From the NCBI GenBank assembly GCA_030584185.1, contig CP129495.1, forward strand, positions 1,533,469-1,597,468: a stretch of DNA of 64,000 nt. The letters are read 5' to 3'. Below, piece after piece: positions 9,107-23,397 of this stretch. This DNA is from Acidimicrobiia bacterium. GTDB lineage: Bacteria; Actinomycetota; Acidimicrobiia; Spongiisociales; UBA11373. The position numbers and the translations under genes are program-made. The notes under the pieces are model-generated. The model was given only the letters and a program-made list of their open reading frames with translations. It had not been told where the DNA came from and ran no database searches. Position 1 is the stretch's first letter. Every line of letters begins with the position of its first letter.

Positions 9107-10305
9107 CCGGCTTCACAACGCCCTGGGCGCCCACTTCCGCCGAGCTCGCCGCCTGCATCGAGTGCGGGCTGTGCCTGCCGCACTGCCCGACCTTCCGGCT
9201 GACCGGGGACGAGCGACTCTCTCCGCGAGGGAGGATCAACGCGCTTCGCGCCGTCGGGGGCGGCGTCCTGACCATTGAGCCGTCGGTGGCGGAGGTGCTC
9301 GAATCCTGTCTGCAGTGTCGCTCCTGCGAGGCGGCATGCCCTTCGCTGGTCCCCTTCGGTCGCATCATGGAGGGCGGTCGAGCCGAGCTCGCCGCCGCCC
9401 TGCCCAGGGCCCGCATCCGCCGGGCGATCGCCGGCCGGTGGATGAGGCGACGCCGCCTCCTCCGTGTCGCCACATTCTTCGCCGCCGTCGGCCAGCGCCT
9501 GGGGGGGCGTCGCTGGCTCCCCAAGCGGCTCCGGGTCGGCATGAGGGGCCTGCGGCCTCTGCCCTTTCGATCGGAGCGCTTCGTCGGACGGGAGTTCGCA
9601 CCCGATGGCGAGGCACGGGGCACTGTCGGGCTGCTCGCCGGATGCGTGATGGAGCCCTGGTTCGGCGGGGTACACCGCGCCTTGATCGCAGTGCTCACCG
9701 CCGCCGGGTACCGGGTGGTGGTGCCGAAGGCACAGACCTGCTGCGGCGCCCTGGCGGTGCACGAGGGCCGCGCCGCCGACGCCGACCGGATGCGGGAGGC
9801 GAACCGTGCCGCCTTCGCCGGGGTAGACCTGGTGGTGGTCGACTCGGCAGGATGTAGCGCCCACATGCGCGAGCACGAGGTGGGTGTGCCCGTCGAGGAT
9901 GCCGTGGCCATGGTCGACCGCCTCATCATCGAAGGCCTGCTTCCGCGGGTCTCGGGCGGCGGCGTTCGGGTCGGAGTCCAGGACCCGTGCCATCACCGCC
10001 ACGTGCAGAAGATCGTCGCCGAGCCGCGGCGCATCCTGCGAGCCGGAGGGTTCGAGCCCATCGATGTCGACCCACACGGCACCTGTTGCGGGGCTGCCGG
10101 GCTGTACTCGGTCGCCCAGCCGGCGACCTCGACGATGCTCGGCCGGCGCCGGGCAGGGCAGGCGGCGGACGCCGACGTGGCGGTGATCGCCACCGCCAAC
10201 CCGGGATGCGAGATGCAGCTGCGGGGCCACATGGAGACACCGGTGCGGGTGGCCCATCCGATCGAGCTGTACGCCGAGGCGGTGGGCCTGATGGGAGCGC
10301 AGTAG
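9103..10305 (+). CDS. glcF: Glycolate oxidase iron-sulfur subunit GlcF (400 aa)
   Basis: Two 4Fe-4S ferredoxin motifs near the N-terminus (CIECGLCLPHCP at about 18-29 and CLQCRSCEAACP at about 68-79) are followed by two cysteine-rich CCG domains (CCGALAVHEG and CCGAAGLYSV), the signature of GlcF/heterodisulfide-reductase-D-like electron transfer subunits. It carries electrons from the flavin subunits. The GTG start at 9103 overlaps the glcE stop (GTGA). Confidence 0.9.
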   Translation: MTGFTTPWAPTSAELAACIECGLCLPHCPTFRLTGDERLSPRGRINALRAVGGGVLTIEPSVAEVLESCLQCRSCEAACPSLVPFGRIMEGGRAELAAALPRARIRRAIAGRWMRRRRLLRVATFFAAVGQRLGGRRWLPKRLRVGMRGLRPLPFRSERFVGREFAPDGEARGTVGLLAGCVMEPWFGGVHRALIAVLTAAGYRVVVPKAQTCCGALAVHEGRAADADRMREANRAAFAGVDLVVVDSAGCSAHMREHEVGVPVEDAVAMVDRLIIEGLLPRVSGGGVRVGVQDPCHHRHVQKIVAEPRRILRAGGFEPIDVDPHGTCCGAAGLYSVAQPATSTMLGRRRAGQAADADVAVIATANPGCEMQLRGHMETPVRVAHPIELYAEAVGLMGAQ

Positions 10306-10310
10306 TAGCC

Positions 10311-11198
10311 ATGGGAGCCCGCAGCAGTTCCGGGCCGTTCCTCGTGCTCGCAGCCGCCACGTTATGGGGCACCACAGGCACCGCCCAGGCGCTGGGCCCG
10401 GATGGCATCACCCCGGCGACGGTGGCGCTGGTGCGAATGGCGGGAGGCGCCACGCTGCTGGCTCACGCCGTCACCCGCCACCGAACCGTCCCGCTCCGCT
10501 CCCTCTGGGGATGGCCGCTGTTCTTCGCGTTGGCGACCATGGCCGGCTCACAGCCACTGTTCTTCGGAGGGGTGGCTCGAACCGGGGTGGCGGTGGGCAC
10601 GATCGTGACCATCGGCAGCGGTCCCATCCTCGCCGGGCTGCTCGCCTGGGCGATCCGCCGGGAGCGCCCCGGTCCTCGCTGGCCAGTGGCCACGACGCTG
10701 GCGGTGGGTGGTGCGGTCCTGTTGGTGTCGGGGGGCGATGCGGCCGGGATCGATCCGGTGGGCCTCCTCTTCGCCGGCGGCGCCGGCCTCGCCTGGGCGG
10801 TGTACCTGGTGGCCGCCAAGTCGCTGTTCGAGGAGCACCCTCCGGTGTTCGTGGCCGGGGTCGTGTTCGCCGGGGCGGCGGTGATCCTCTCCCCGGTCCT
10901 GATCGCCGGCGACGTCGCCTGGCTGGGCTCCGGGCACGGGATCGTCACGGCCCTCTGGCTGGGAATCGTGGCGACCGCCCTCTCGTACGTGGCGTTCGCC
11001 ACCGGCCTGGGAACCACGCCGGTGGCCGCTGCTGCCACCCTCACCCTGGCCGAACCGCTCACGGCGGCGGTGCTCGGTATGACCGTGCTGGGCGAGCCGG
11101 CGAGGCTCACCACGATCGGTGGGATGGCGCTCATCGCCGCCGGGATCGCCCTGCTGGCACTGGAGGGAAGGGCGGACCCGGCGCCCCTACCCGGCTAG
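10311..11198 (+). CDS. EamA/DMT-superfamily membrane transporter (295 aa)
   Basis: About ten hydrophobic helices in two repeats of five, with EamA signatures: an N-terminal AATLWGTTGTAQALGPDG and, in the second half, AGLAWAVYLVAAKSLF and a terminal TLAEPLTAAVLGMTVLGE. These are inner-membrane exporters of amino acids or metabolites. It starts 5 nt after glcF, so it is likely in the glc operon; transport of glycolate or its product is possible but unproven. A weak GC-rich hairpin follows (about 11203-11234). Confidence 0.85.
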   Translation: MGARSSSGPFLVLAAATLWGTTGTAQALGPDGITPATVALVRMAGGATLLAHAVTRHRTVPLRSLWGWPLFFALATMAGSQPLFFGGVARTGVAVGTIVTIGSGPILAGLLAWAIRRERPGPRWPVATTLAVGGAVLLVSGGDAAGIDPVGLLFAGGAGLAWAVYLVAAKSLFEEHPPVFVAGVVFAGAAVILSPVLIAGDVAWLGSGHGIVTALWLGIVATALSYVAFATGLGTTPVAAAATLTLAEPLTAAVLGMTVLGEPARLTTIGGMALIAAGIALLALEGRADPAPLPG

Positions 11199-11284
11199 GG
11201 ACTTCCGGCCCCAGGCCGGGACCACCGGCCCTGGCGGTCTGCGTGTGAAATGGGCAGAGTCTGTCCGGTACGGAGGGGACGCAA

Positions 11285-14200
11285 ATGGGTCGACCCGTGA
11301 TCACGGTCGATGGCAACGAAGCCGCCGCCTGGGTGGCGCACCGCCTCAGCGAGGTGGTCGCCATCTATCCCATCACGCCCGCATCGCCCATGGGGGAGCT
11401 CTCCGACACCTGGTCGGCGGCGGGACGCCCCAACCTGTGGGGCGAGGTGCCCACGGTCGTCGAGCTACAGAGCGAGGGTGGCGCCGCCGGGGCGCTTCAC
11501 GGGGCCATCCAGTCGGGCGCCCTGACCACCTCGTTCACCGCCTCTCAGGGTCTGCTGCTGATGCTCCCCAACATGTTCAAGATCGCCGGCGAGCTGACCG
11601 GCACCGTGGTCCATGTCGCCGCCCGCTCGATCGCCACACACGCCCTCTCCATCTTCGGCGACCACAGCGACGTGATGGCCGCCCGCACCACCGGGTTCGC
11701 CATGCTGGCCTCGTCCTCGGTGCAGGAGGCCCAGGACCTGGCCGCCGTCGCCCATGCGGCCACGCTGGAGGCGCGGATGCCCTTCGTCCACTTCTTCGAC
11801 GGGTTCCGCACCTCGCACGAGGTGGCCAAGATCGAGCGTCTCACCGATGCCGATCTCACCGCTCTGCTCGACCCGGCGGCGATCGCCGCCCATCGTGCCC
11901 GGGCCCTGGACCCGGAGCACCCGGTGCTGCGGGGCACCGCGCAGAACCCGGACGTCTTCTTCCAGGCCCGGGAGGCCTCCAACCCCTACTACGACGCCGT
12001 ACCCGGGGTGGTAGACGCCGTGATGCAGCGTCTCGCCGGGCTGGTGGGACGCCGCTACCGGCTGTTCGACTACCAGGGACATCCCGAGCCGGAGCGGGTG
12101 ATGGTGCTCATGGGCTCGGCAGCCGGGGCGGCCGGCGAGGCCGTGGACGCCCTGATCGCCTCCGGCGACAGGGTGGGTCTTTTGACCGTTCGCCTGTACC
12201 GCCCCTTCGACGGCGCCGCCTTCCTCGAGGCGCTCCCCCTTTCGGCGAAGGTGGTTGCGGTTCTCGACCGCACCAAGGAGCCGGGCGCCAGCGGCGAGCC
12301 GCTGCTCCAGGACGTGTCCACCGTGCTCGCCGGCGCCGCCGCCGACGGGCGGCCACTCCCCCGGATCATCGGCGGTCGCTACGGGTTGTCCTCCAAGGAG
12401 TTCACCCCGGCCATGGCGCGGGCGGTGTTCGACGAGGCCTCCCTGGAGCGGCCCCGCCCCCGGTTCACCGTCGGGATCGAAGACGACGTCACCGGCCTCT
12501 CCCTCGATGTCGACGCGTCGTTCCGGGCCGAGCCCAAGGGTGTGGTCGGAGCCATGTTCTACGGCCTGGGTAGCGACGGAACGGTCTCGGCCAACAAGAA
12601 CACGGTCAAGATCATCGGCGAGCACACCCCGCTGCACGCCCAGGGTTATTTCGTGTACGACTCCAAGAAGGCGGGGTCGGTGACCGTGTCCCACCTTCGC
12701 TTCTCGCCGGTGCCGATCCGCTCCACATATCTGGTGCAGGAGGCCGACTTCATCGGGTGCCACCAGTTCGGGTTGCTGGAGAAGATGGACGTCCTGGAGC
12801 GAGCCGCCGTGGGGGCAACCGTCCTGGTCAACACTCCCCACGGCGACGCCACCTGGGGACGCATCCCGCTGGAGGCCCAGCAGCAGATCATCGACGACAA
12901 GCTGCGCCTGTTCGGCATCGACGCCGACGCCGTGGCCCAGGCGGCGGGACTGGGCAACCGGGTCAACACCGTCTTGCAGACCTGCTTCTTCGCCCTCACC
13001 GACCTGCTTCCCATCGAGCAGGCGATCAACGCCATCAAGACCTCGATCCGCAAGAGCTACGGGAGGCGGGGCGAGGCGGTCCTGGAGCGCAACTACGCCG
13101 CCGTGGATGGCGCCCGTGCTGCGCTCTTCGAGATCCCGATCCCCTCCGAGGTGGAAGGGTCCGTCCGTCGCCGTGCTCCGGTGCCCGCATCCGCACCCGA
13201 GTTCGTGCAGCGGGTCACCGGTGAGATCATCGCCGGCAGGGGCGATCGGCTCCCTGTGAGTGCACTACCCGTCGACGGCACATTCCCCACCGGCACCACC
13301 CGCTGGGAGAAGCGCACCATCGCCGCCGAGATCCCGATGTGGGACCCGGAGATCTGCATCGACTGCGGACGATGCGCCCTGGTGTGCCCGCATGCCGCCA
13401 TCCGTATCGCCTACGTCGACGAGGCCGACCTGGCCGGGGCGCCCGAAGGGTTCCTGCACCGCGACCCCGTGGGCCGCGACTTCCCCGGGAAGCGCCTGGT
13501 GGTGCAGGTGGCCCCCGACGACTGCACCGGCTGTTCCGTCTGCGCCGAGGTGTGCCCGGCGCACAGCAAGGAGGTGGTCCGCCACAAGTCCCTGGACATG
13601 GTGCCCATCGGGGAGCGTCTCGAAGTGGAGCGGGAGCGATTCGATTTCTTCCTGGGGCTGCCCGAACCGGAGCGGCGGTCCATCCCGGTGGCCTCGGTGA
13701 AGGGCTCGCAGGCGATCCAGCCCCTCTTCGAGTTCTCGGGAGCCTGCTCGGGATGCGGCGAGACGCCGTACCTGAAGCTGCTCACCCAGATGTTCGGCGA
13801 CCGGCTGGTGGTGGCCAACGCCACCGGGTGCTCTTCGATCTACGGGGGCAACCTGCCGACCACGCCGTGGACGGTGGGGGTCGACGGCCGCGGTCCCGCC
13901 TGGTCGAACAGCCTGTTCGAGGACAACGCCGAGTTCGGCCTCGGTCTGCGGCTCGGGGCGGATGCCCGTTTCGAGGCAGCCGCCCGGGCGGTTCGCGGCC
14001 TGGGTGGGGTGTTGGGGGACGAACTGGTGAGGGGTCTTGTCGGGGCCGATCAGAGCGACGATCAGGGGATCTTCGAGCAGCGACAGCGGGTGGCCGCCGC
14101 CCGCGAGCGGCTGGTGGGCGAGGACACGCCCGAGGCCGCCGCAGCCCTTCCCCTGCTCGACGCCCTGGTGCGCAAGAGCGTGTGGGCGGTCGGGGGCGAC

Positions 14201-14848
14201 GGGTGGGCTTACGACATCGGGTTCGGCGGGATGGATCACGTCTTCGCCACCGGGCGCGACGTCAACATCCTGGTCCTCGACACCGAGGTGTACTCCAACA
14301 CCGGCGGCCAGGCGTCGAAGGCGACCCCCAGGGGGGCGGTGGCCAAGTTCGCCGCCTCCGGCAAGTCCACCGCCAAGAAGGACCTGGGGATGATCGCCAT
14401 GGCCTACGGCAACGTGTACGTGGCGCAGATCGCCATGGGCGCCAACATGACCCAGACCGTGAAGGCGTTCGCCGAGGCGGAGTCGTACCCCGGGGTGTCC
14501 CTGATCATCGCCTTCAGCCCCTGCATCGCCCATGGTTACGACCTGGGCGAGATGATGGCCCACCAGAAGGCGGCGGCCGCTTCCGGCTACTGGCCGCTGT
14601 ATCGGTTCGACCCCCGTCTCGCCGCATCCGAGGAGCATCCCTTCAAGCTCGACTCCCGTGCCCCTGAGATCCCGTTCGCCGAGTACGCCCGCACCGAGGC
14701 GCGCTTCTCGATGCTCACCGCCTCGCATCCGGATCGAGCCGAGGAGCTGATGAAGGCCGCCCAGGAGGACATCGACGAACGCCGCCGCTACTACGAGCAG
14801 CTGGCCGGCCTGGCTCGGGGGCTGCCCGGCGACGAGGTGACCGGATGA
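11285..14848 (+). CDS. nifJ: Pyruvate:ferredoxin (flavodoxin) oxidoreductase (1187 aa)
   Basis: Single-chain homodimeric-type PFOR that cleaves pyruvate with CoA to acetyl-CoA, CO2 and reduced ferredoxin. All domains are present: N-terminal pyrimidine-binding domain (YPITPASPMGE near residue 28), CoA-binding domains, PFOR linker, two 4Fe-4S clusters (CIDCGRCALVCP near 690, CTGCSVCAEVCP near 746), and a C-terminal ThDP domain with the proximal cluster cysteines (CSGCGETPY, TGCSSIYGGNLP) and DTEVYSNTGGQ near 1000. Length matches the family. A ggagggg site lies about 6 nt before the ATG. The stop overlaps the DHOD-like gene (ATGA). Confidence 0.96.
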   Translation: MGRPVITVDGNEAAAWVAHRLSEVVAIYPITPASPMGELSDTWSAAGRPNLWGEVPTVVELQSEGGAAGALHGAIQSGALTTSFTASQGLLLMLPNMFKIAGELTGTVVHVAARSIATHALSIFGDHSDVMAARTTGFAMLASSSVQEAQDLAAVAHAATLEARMPFVHFFDGFRTSHEVAKIERLTDADLTALLDPAAIAAHRARALDPEHPVLRGTAQNPDVFFQAREASNPYYDAVPGVVDAVMQRLAGLVGRRYRLFDYQGHPEPERVMVLMGSAAGAAGEAVDALIASGDRVGLLTVRLYRPFDGAAFLEALPLSAKVVAVLDRTKEPGASGEPLLQDVSTVLAGAAADGRPLPRIIGGRYGLSSKEFTPAMARAVFDEASLERPRPRFTVGIEDDVTGLSLDVDASFRAEPKGVVGAMFYGLGSDGTVSANKNTVKIIGEHTPLHAQGYFVYDSKKAGSVTVSHLRFSPVPIRSTYLVQEADFIGCHQFGLLEKMDVLERAAVGATVLVNTPHGDATWGRIPLEAQQQIIDDKLRLFGIDADAVAQAAGLGNRVNTVLQTCFFALTDLLPIEQAINAIKTSIRKSYGRRGEAVLERNYAAVDGARAALFEIPIPSEVEGSVRRRAPVPASAPEFVQRVTGEIIAGRGDRLPVSALPVDGTFPTGTTRWEKRTIAAEIPMWDPEICIDCGRCALVCPHAAIRIAYVDEADLAGAPEGFLHRDPVGRDFPGKRLVVQVAPDDCTGCSVCAEVCPAHSKEVVRHKSLDMVPIGERLEVERERFDFFLGLPEPERRSIPVASVKGSQAIQPLFEFSGACSGCGETPYLKLLTQMFGDRLVVANATGCSSIYGGNLPTTPWTVGVDGRGPAWSNSLFEDNAEFGLGLRLGADARFEAAARAVRGLGGVLGDELVRGLVGADQSDDQGIFEQRQRVAAARERLVGEDTPEAAAALPLLDALVRKSVWAVGGDGWAYDIGFGGMDHVFATGRDVNILVLDTEVYSNTGGQASKATPRGAVAKFAASGKSTAKKDLGMIAMAYGNVYVAQIAMGANMTQTVKAFAEAESYPGVSLIIAFSPCIAHGYDLGEMMAHQKAAAASGYWPLYRFDPRLAASEEHPFKLDSRAPEIPFAEYARTEARFSMLTASHPDRAEELMKAAQEDIDERRRYYEQLAGLARGLPGDEVTG

Positions 14849-15849
14849 AGCCGGCGCTGCACACCACCTACCTGGGGATGAGGCTGCGCAACCCGTTCGT
14901 GCTCTCCGCCTCGCCGATCGGGAGCGACGTCGACCGGCTCCTGCGTTACGAGGAGGCCGGTGCCGCTGCCGTGGTGCTCCCGTCGCTGTTCGAAGAGCAG
15001 ATCGACCACGACGCCATGCGGATCCACGCCGCCCTGGAGCGGGGAAGCCACTCGTTCCCCGAGGCGCTCACCTTCCTCCCCGAGATGGAGGCGTACAACA
15101 CCGGGCCGCAGAGGTACCTGGACCTGGTGCGCCGCGCCCGAGCCGAGCTGGGCATCCCGGTGATCGCCTCCCTCAACGGGGACTCTCCGGGCGGCTGGAC
15201 ATCCCATGCCCGCCGCATCGAGGATGCAGGCGCCTCGGCGCTGGAGCTCAACGTGTACCTGATCGCCGCCGATCCCGAGGAGACCTCGGAGCACGTAGAG
15301 CGGCGTTACCTGGATGTGGTGGAGGGGGTGCGTCGCGCCACCACACTGCCGCTGGCGGTCAAGGTCGGCCCGTTCTTCTCGGCGATGGCCAACATGGCGC
15401 GGCGCATCGTCGATGCGGGGGCCGACGGGCTGGTGCTGTTCAACCGCTTCTATCAGCCCGACATCGACCTGGAGCACCTGGTGGTGAGGCCCGACGTGCA
15501 GTTGAGCCAGCCCGCCGACCTGAGGCTTCCGCTGCGCTGGATCGCCATGCTTCACGGCCGGGTGGAGGCATCGCTGGCGGCCACATCGGGTGTGCACGAC
15601 CACAGCGACGCCATCAAGCTGCTGCTCGCCGGGGCGGACGTGACGATGATGGCCTCTGCCCTCCTCCGTAACGGCCCGGAACGCCTGGCGGAGTGCGTCG
15701 CAGGACTGGGTGACTGGCTCGCCGAGAGGGAGTACACCTCGGTGGAGCAGATGCAGGGCTCGATGTCATGGAAGGGCGCCCCCAACCCGGGGGCGTTCGA
15801 AAGGGCCAACTACATGGAGACCCTGGCGTCGTATCACCTGGACGCCTGA
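14845..15849 (+). CDS. Dihydroorotate dehydrogenase-like flavoprotein (334 aa)
   Basis: TIM-barrel protein of the PyrD superfamily, beginning TTYLGMRLRNPFVLSASPIG and containing ASLNGDSPGGW (about residues 110-120), ALELNVYL and LAVKVGPFF segments for FMN binding. Proteins of this type are often encoded next to nifJ; here they overlap by four bases, so the product probably acts with PFOR rather than in pyrimidine synthesis. The reaction is not known. carAB, a pyrimidine/arginine pathway pair, lies immediately downstream on the opposite strand, convergent, and is probably separate. Confidence 0.85.
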   Translation: MKPALHTTYLGMRLRNPFVLSASPIGSDVDRLLRYEEAGAAAVVLPSLFEEQIDHDAMRIHAALERGSHSFPEALTFLPEMEAYNTGPQRYLDLVRRARAELGIPVIASLNGDSPGGWTSHARRIEDAGASALELNVYLIAADPEETSEHVERRYLDVVEGVRRATTLPLAVKVGPFFSAMANMARRIVDAGADGLVLFNRFYQPDIDLEHLVVRPDVQLSQPADLRLPLRWIAMLHGRVEASLAATSGVHDHSDAIKLLLAGADVTMMASALLRNGPERLAECVAGLGDWLAEREYTSVEQMQGSMSWKGAPNPGAFERANYMETLASYHLDA

Positions 15850-15874
15850 CCGGTGCCGCCGCCCCTTGTGGCCC

Positions 15875-20262
<4,388 letters not shown>

Positions 20263-20450
20263 CGAGGCGCTCGCAGTGGCGGGAGGGCGGTGAATGCGGA
20301 GCGGGCCGCCTTCGGTGGCGGGTGGTGCACTCCTCTGGCGGGCCGGCGCGCCGCCACGACTCCTCCGCTGCTTGCAGTGCCCCGGGCAGGCTGCTCGGGG
20401 TCGTTGCCTGCGGACGGTAGCAGCGCCCGCGCGCGCTCCCGGCCTTGGTC

Positions 20451-21314
20451 TCAGAGAGCCAGGGCGTACACCCCGAGGGGAAGCATCTCGAACCCGAGCC
20501 GCACCAGGGGGCCCTCCAGCCAGGGCAGCGCCGGGATCATCACCTTGATCTTGGCCGCCCGTTGCCCGGCAGCCAGGTCCACCAGGGCCAGCGCCATGGC
20601 GTGGGCGTCGTCAGGGGTGGTCTCCAGCCAGTTGACCTCCAGCGCCTCGTCGTCCGGGGCGGCCATCGCCCAGCCGGGCCGGCCCTCGAAGAGACTGCGG
20701 CTGCGGGCTGCCGCCAGGAGGTGGTCGACCGAGAGGCGGCGCCACACCCATCCCGTGGCGAACAGGCCGTGGGCCGCCCGGGCAAGCTCGCCGCCCGACC
20801 AGGAGAGAAGGGCGGGCTCGGCCTCGGCCGATGGTGCGGTCGAGAGGCGCTCGCTCGGCGGGACCCGTCTTCCGCCGTTGCCCTCGGGGACCGGAGAGCC
20901 CTCACCAACGGCTCTCCATCCCCGCCTGAAGTCGGCGACCCTGCGGAATCCCATCTTCTCGGCCTGGGTGCGAGCAGCAGTGTTGGTGTCCTCGGTGGCG
21001 AGCCGGGCCACGGTGGCGCCCTGGCCGGCCGCCCACTCCCACAGCGACCGGGTGATGGCGCCGGCGAGGCCCTTTCGCCTGTGGTCGGGATGCACCCGGG
21101 TGCCCTGCAGCCAGCATTCGTTGGCGCCGACCATCTGGGTGCGGCCCACGGCGACCACGTCGCCTTCTACCTCGGCCACCAGCACCCGAGAGTCGGGAGC
21201 CTCCATCCACTCCGGGATGGCCTCGGCCACGTAATCGCCCCATGCGAACGTGTCCGTCGTCCACGAGGCGATGCGGGGAACGTCTTCGAGTCGAGCAGGG
21301 CGGATCAGCATCAC
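20451..21314 (-). CDS. GNAT-family N-acetyltransferase (287 aa)
   Basis: The first 140 residues are a GNAT domain: [20 protein letters not shown] (about 83-102) is the acetyl-CoA pyrophosphate loop (motif A) and [14 protein letters not shown] is motif B. The second half, about residues 150-287, is less conserved and may be a degenerate second GNAT domain ([15 protein letters not shown] end). Substrate unknown. Start codon may be GTG 21314 or ATG 21311; a -10-like TAATAC 7 nt upstream fits a leaderless start. Confidence 0.8.
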   Translation of the reverse strand: MMLIRPARLEDVPRIASWTTDTFAWGDYVAEAIPEWMEAPDSRVLVAEVEGDVVAVGRTQMVGANECWLQGTRVHPDHRRKGLAGAITRSLWEWAAGQGATVARLATEDTNTAARTQAEKMGFRRVADFRRGWRAVGEGSPVPEGNGGRRVPPSERLSTAPSAEAEPALLSWSGGELARAAHGLFATGWVWRRLSVDHLLAAARSRSLFEGRPGWAMAAPDDEALEVNWLETTPDDAHAMALALVDLAAGQRAAKIKVMIPALPWLEGPLVRLGFEMLPLGVYALAL

Positions 21315-21321
21315 CGTCAGG

Positions 21322-21327
21322 GTATTA
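21322..21327 (-). promoter_or_regulatory. -10 box for the GNAT gene
   Basis: TAATAC on the minus strand, 7 nt before GTG 21314; leaderless spacing. Confidence 0.45.
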
Positions 21328-21353
21328 CCGGCCCGGGAGGCGATCGACGGAGG

Positions 21354-23384
21354 TCAGTACTCGGCGAGTGCCCGCGCCCGAGCGACGATCCCGGCGACGT
21401 TGGGCATGAGCTCCTCCTCGAGGGCGCCGGCGAACGGGAAGGTGGGAACGTCCGGCGTGGCGTACCGGCGCACCGGGGCATCGAGCCACTCGAACGACTT
21501 CTCCCCGATCTGCGCCGCCACCTCGGCTCCGAACCCGCCGAACTCGTTGTCCTCGTGGACGATGAGCACCTTCGAGGTGCGCCTCACCGCAGCCTCGATC
21601 GACGGCCAGTCGAGCGGCTTGATCGAGCGCAGGTCGAGAACCTCAGCTTCGATCCCCTCGGCGGCGAGGATCTCGGCAGCCTCCATCGAGTAGTAGGCCA
21701 TGGTTCCGTAGGCGATGATGGTGATGTCGCGACCGGACCGCCGCAACGCCGCCTTCCCCAGCGGCACGCGGTACTCACCCCGGGGGAACGGGCCCTTCGC
21801 CAGGCGGTACAGCTTCTTCGGCTCCAGGATCATCACCGGGTCCGGGTCCTCGAACGCCGCCCACAACAGCCCCTTGACGTCCGCCGGAGTGGACGGCACC
21901 ACCACCTTGAGGCCGGGGACGTGGGCATAGAAGGCCTCGATCGATTGGCTGTGGTACAGCGCCCCGTGGATCCCCCCGCCGTACGGAGTGCGGATCACGA
22001 TCGGGCAGTTCCACTGTCCCGCGGTCCGATAGTTGAGGCGGGCCGCCTCGGAGACGATCTGGTCGAAGGCGGGGTGGATGAAGTCGGCGAACTGGATCTC
22101 GGCCAGCGGCCGTCCCCCCGCCGCCGCCATCCCGATGGCGGTCCCCACGATCTGCGACTCGGCCAAAGGCATGTTGAAGCAGCGATCCGGTCCGAAAGCC
22201 TCGGTGAGCCCGACCGTCGCCTTGAACACCCCACCCTTGGGATCGGCCACATCCTCACCGAACACTGTGGCGCGCTCGTCGGCGGCGAGGATCTCGTGGA
22301 GGGTCTTGTTGACCGCTCCGATCAGGTTGGTCTCCTCACCTTCCGGGGAAGGCTCGGGAGCCGACGCGCCTTCCGTGGGTCGGAACGGCGCCGCGTAGAC
22401 GTGGGCGTGTGCATCGACGGGATCCGGTGCCGACTCCGACCGCTCCACGGCGGCGCTCACCTCGGCCAGGCACTCCTCGTCGACGGCAGCCTCCGCCTCG
22501 GCGTCGAGCAGGCGGTTCTCCACCAGGTACTGCTTGAGGACCCCGATCGGGTCGCGCTTGCGCCAGGTCTCCACCTCCTCAGCCGATCGGTACAGCTTGT
22601 CGTCGTCGTCCGAGGTGTGGGCGTAGTGGCGATAGGTCCGGGCCTCGATGAAGCTGGGACCACCGCCTGTGCGGGCCCTCTCCACCGCCTGGGACGCCGC
22701 CCGGTAGACCTCGAGGATGTCGTTGCCGTCGATCGACTCCGAGTGGATGCCGTAGGCGGCGGCTCGGTCGGCGAGTGAGCCCGCCACCTCTTGGATCACA
22801 GGGACCGAGATGGCGTACTGGTTGTTCTCGATGACCACGACAACTGGGAGGCGGTGGATGGCGGCCACGTTGAGGGCTTCGTGGAAGTCGCCCTCGGAGG
22901 TGGAACCCTCGCCGCCCCACACCATGACCACCCCATCGTCACCGGTGCGGCGGAGTTCCATGGCGATTCCGGTGGCGTGCGGGTACTGGGTGGCGATCAC
23001 CGACGAGTGGCTGAAGATGTTCAGGGCCCGATGCGACCAGTGGTTGGGCATCTGCCGACCCCCGCTGTTGGGATCGGCGGCCTTGGAGAACACGCCGAGG
23101 AAGAGCTCCTCGGCGGTCATCCCGAGGGCGAGGGCGGCAGCCACATCCCGGTAGTAGGGCAGAGCCCAGTCCCTGCCCCGCTCCAAGGCGAGGGCGGTGC
23201 CCACCTGAGCCGCCTCGTGTCCCGCCGACGACACCACGAACGGCGCCCGGCCCTGCCGGTTGAGCGCCCACATCCGGTCGTCCACCCGGCGCGCCAGCAC
23301 CATCGTCCGGTACATGTGCAGTGTGTCGTCGTCGCTCAGCCCGAGGGAGAGATGATCGTGTGTCGACTCGATTCCGATGGCCAA
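21354..23384 (-). CDS. Branched-chain 2-oxoacid dehydrogenase E1, fused alpha-beta (676 aa)
   Basis: One chain joins E1 alpha (about 15-320) and E1 beta (about 350-676). The alpha part has the ThDP/Mg motif GGEGSTSEGDFHEALN (157-172) ending in VIENN; the beta part has FGEDVADPKGGVFKAT and PYGGGIHGALYHSQS. Such E1 enzymes decarboxylate the oxo acids of Leu, Ile and Val and pass the acyl group to E2. The TTG start at 23384 is preceded by GGAGG 7 nt upstream. The gene follows leucine dehydrogenase after 13 nt, so the pair covers the first two steps of branched-chain amino acid breakdown. No E2 or E3 gene is in the window. Confidence 0.9.
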   Translation of the reverse strand: MAIGIESTHDHLSLGLSDDDTLHMYRTMVLARRVDDRMWALNRQGRAPFVVSSAGHEAAQVGTALALERGRDWALPYYRDVAAALALGMTAEELFLGVFSKAADPNSGGRQMPNHWSHRALNIFSHSSVIATQYPHATGIAMELRRTGDDGVVMVWGGEGSTSEGDFHEALNVAAIHRLPVVVVIENNQYAISVPVIQEVAGSLADRAAAYGIHSESIDGNDILEVYRAASQAVERARTGGGPSFIEARTYRHYAHTSDDDDKLYRSAEEVETWRKRDPIGVLKQYLVENRLLDAEAEAAVDEECLAEVSAAVERSESAPDPVDAHAHVYAAPFRPTEGASAPEPSPEGEETNLIGAVNKTLHEILAADERATVFGEDVADPKGGVFKATVGLTEAFGPDRCFNMPLAESQIVGTAIGMAAAGGRPLAEIQFADFIHPAFDQIVSEAARLNYRTAGQWNCPIVIRTPYGGGIHGALYHSQSIEAFYAHVPGLKVVVPSTPADVKGLLWAAFEDPDPVMILEPKKLYRLAKGPFPRGEYRVPLGKAALRRSGRDITIIAYGTMAYYSMEAAEILAAEGIEAEVLDLRSIKPLDWPSIEAAVRRTSKVLIVHEDNEFGGFGAEVAAQIGEKSFEWLDAPVRRYATPDVPTFPFAGALEEELMPNVAGIVARARALAEY

Positions 23385-23397
23385 GGGTGTTCCTCCG

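Noticed and set aside
11465-12841. Long minus-strand frame inside nifJ
   Set aside because: nifJ is complete and unmistakable on the plus strand; this frame has no start signal or known domain.
20263-20450. Riboswitch or attenuator upstream of carAB
   Set aside because: I found no convincing stem-loop pair, PyrR-type loop or leader peptide; only scattered GC-rich hairpins.
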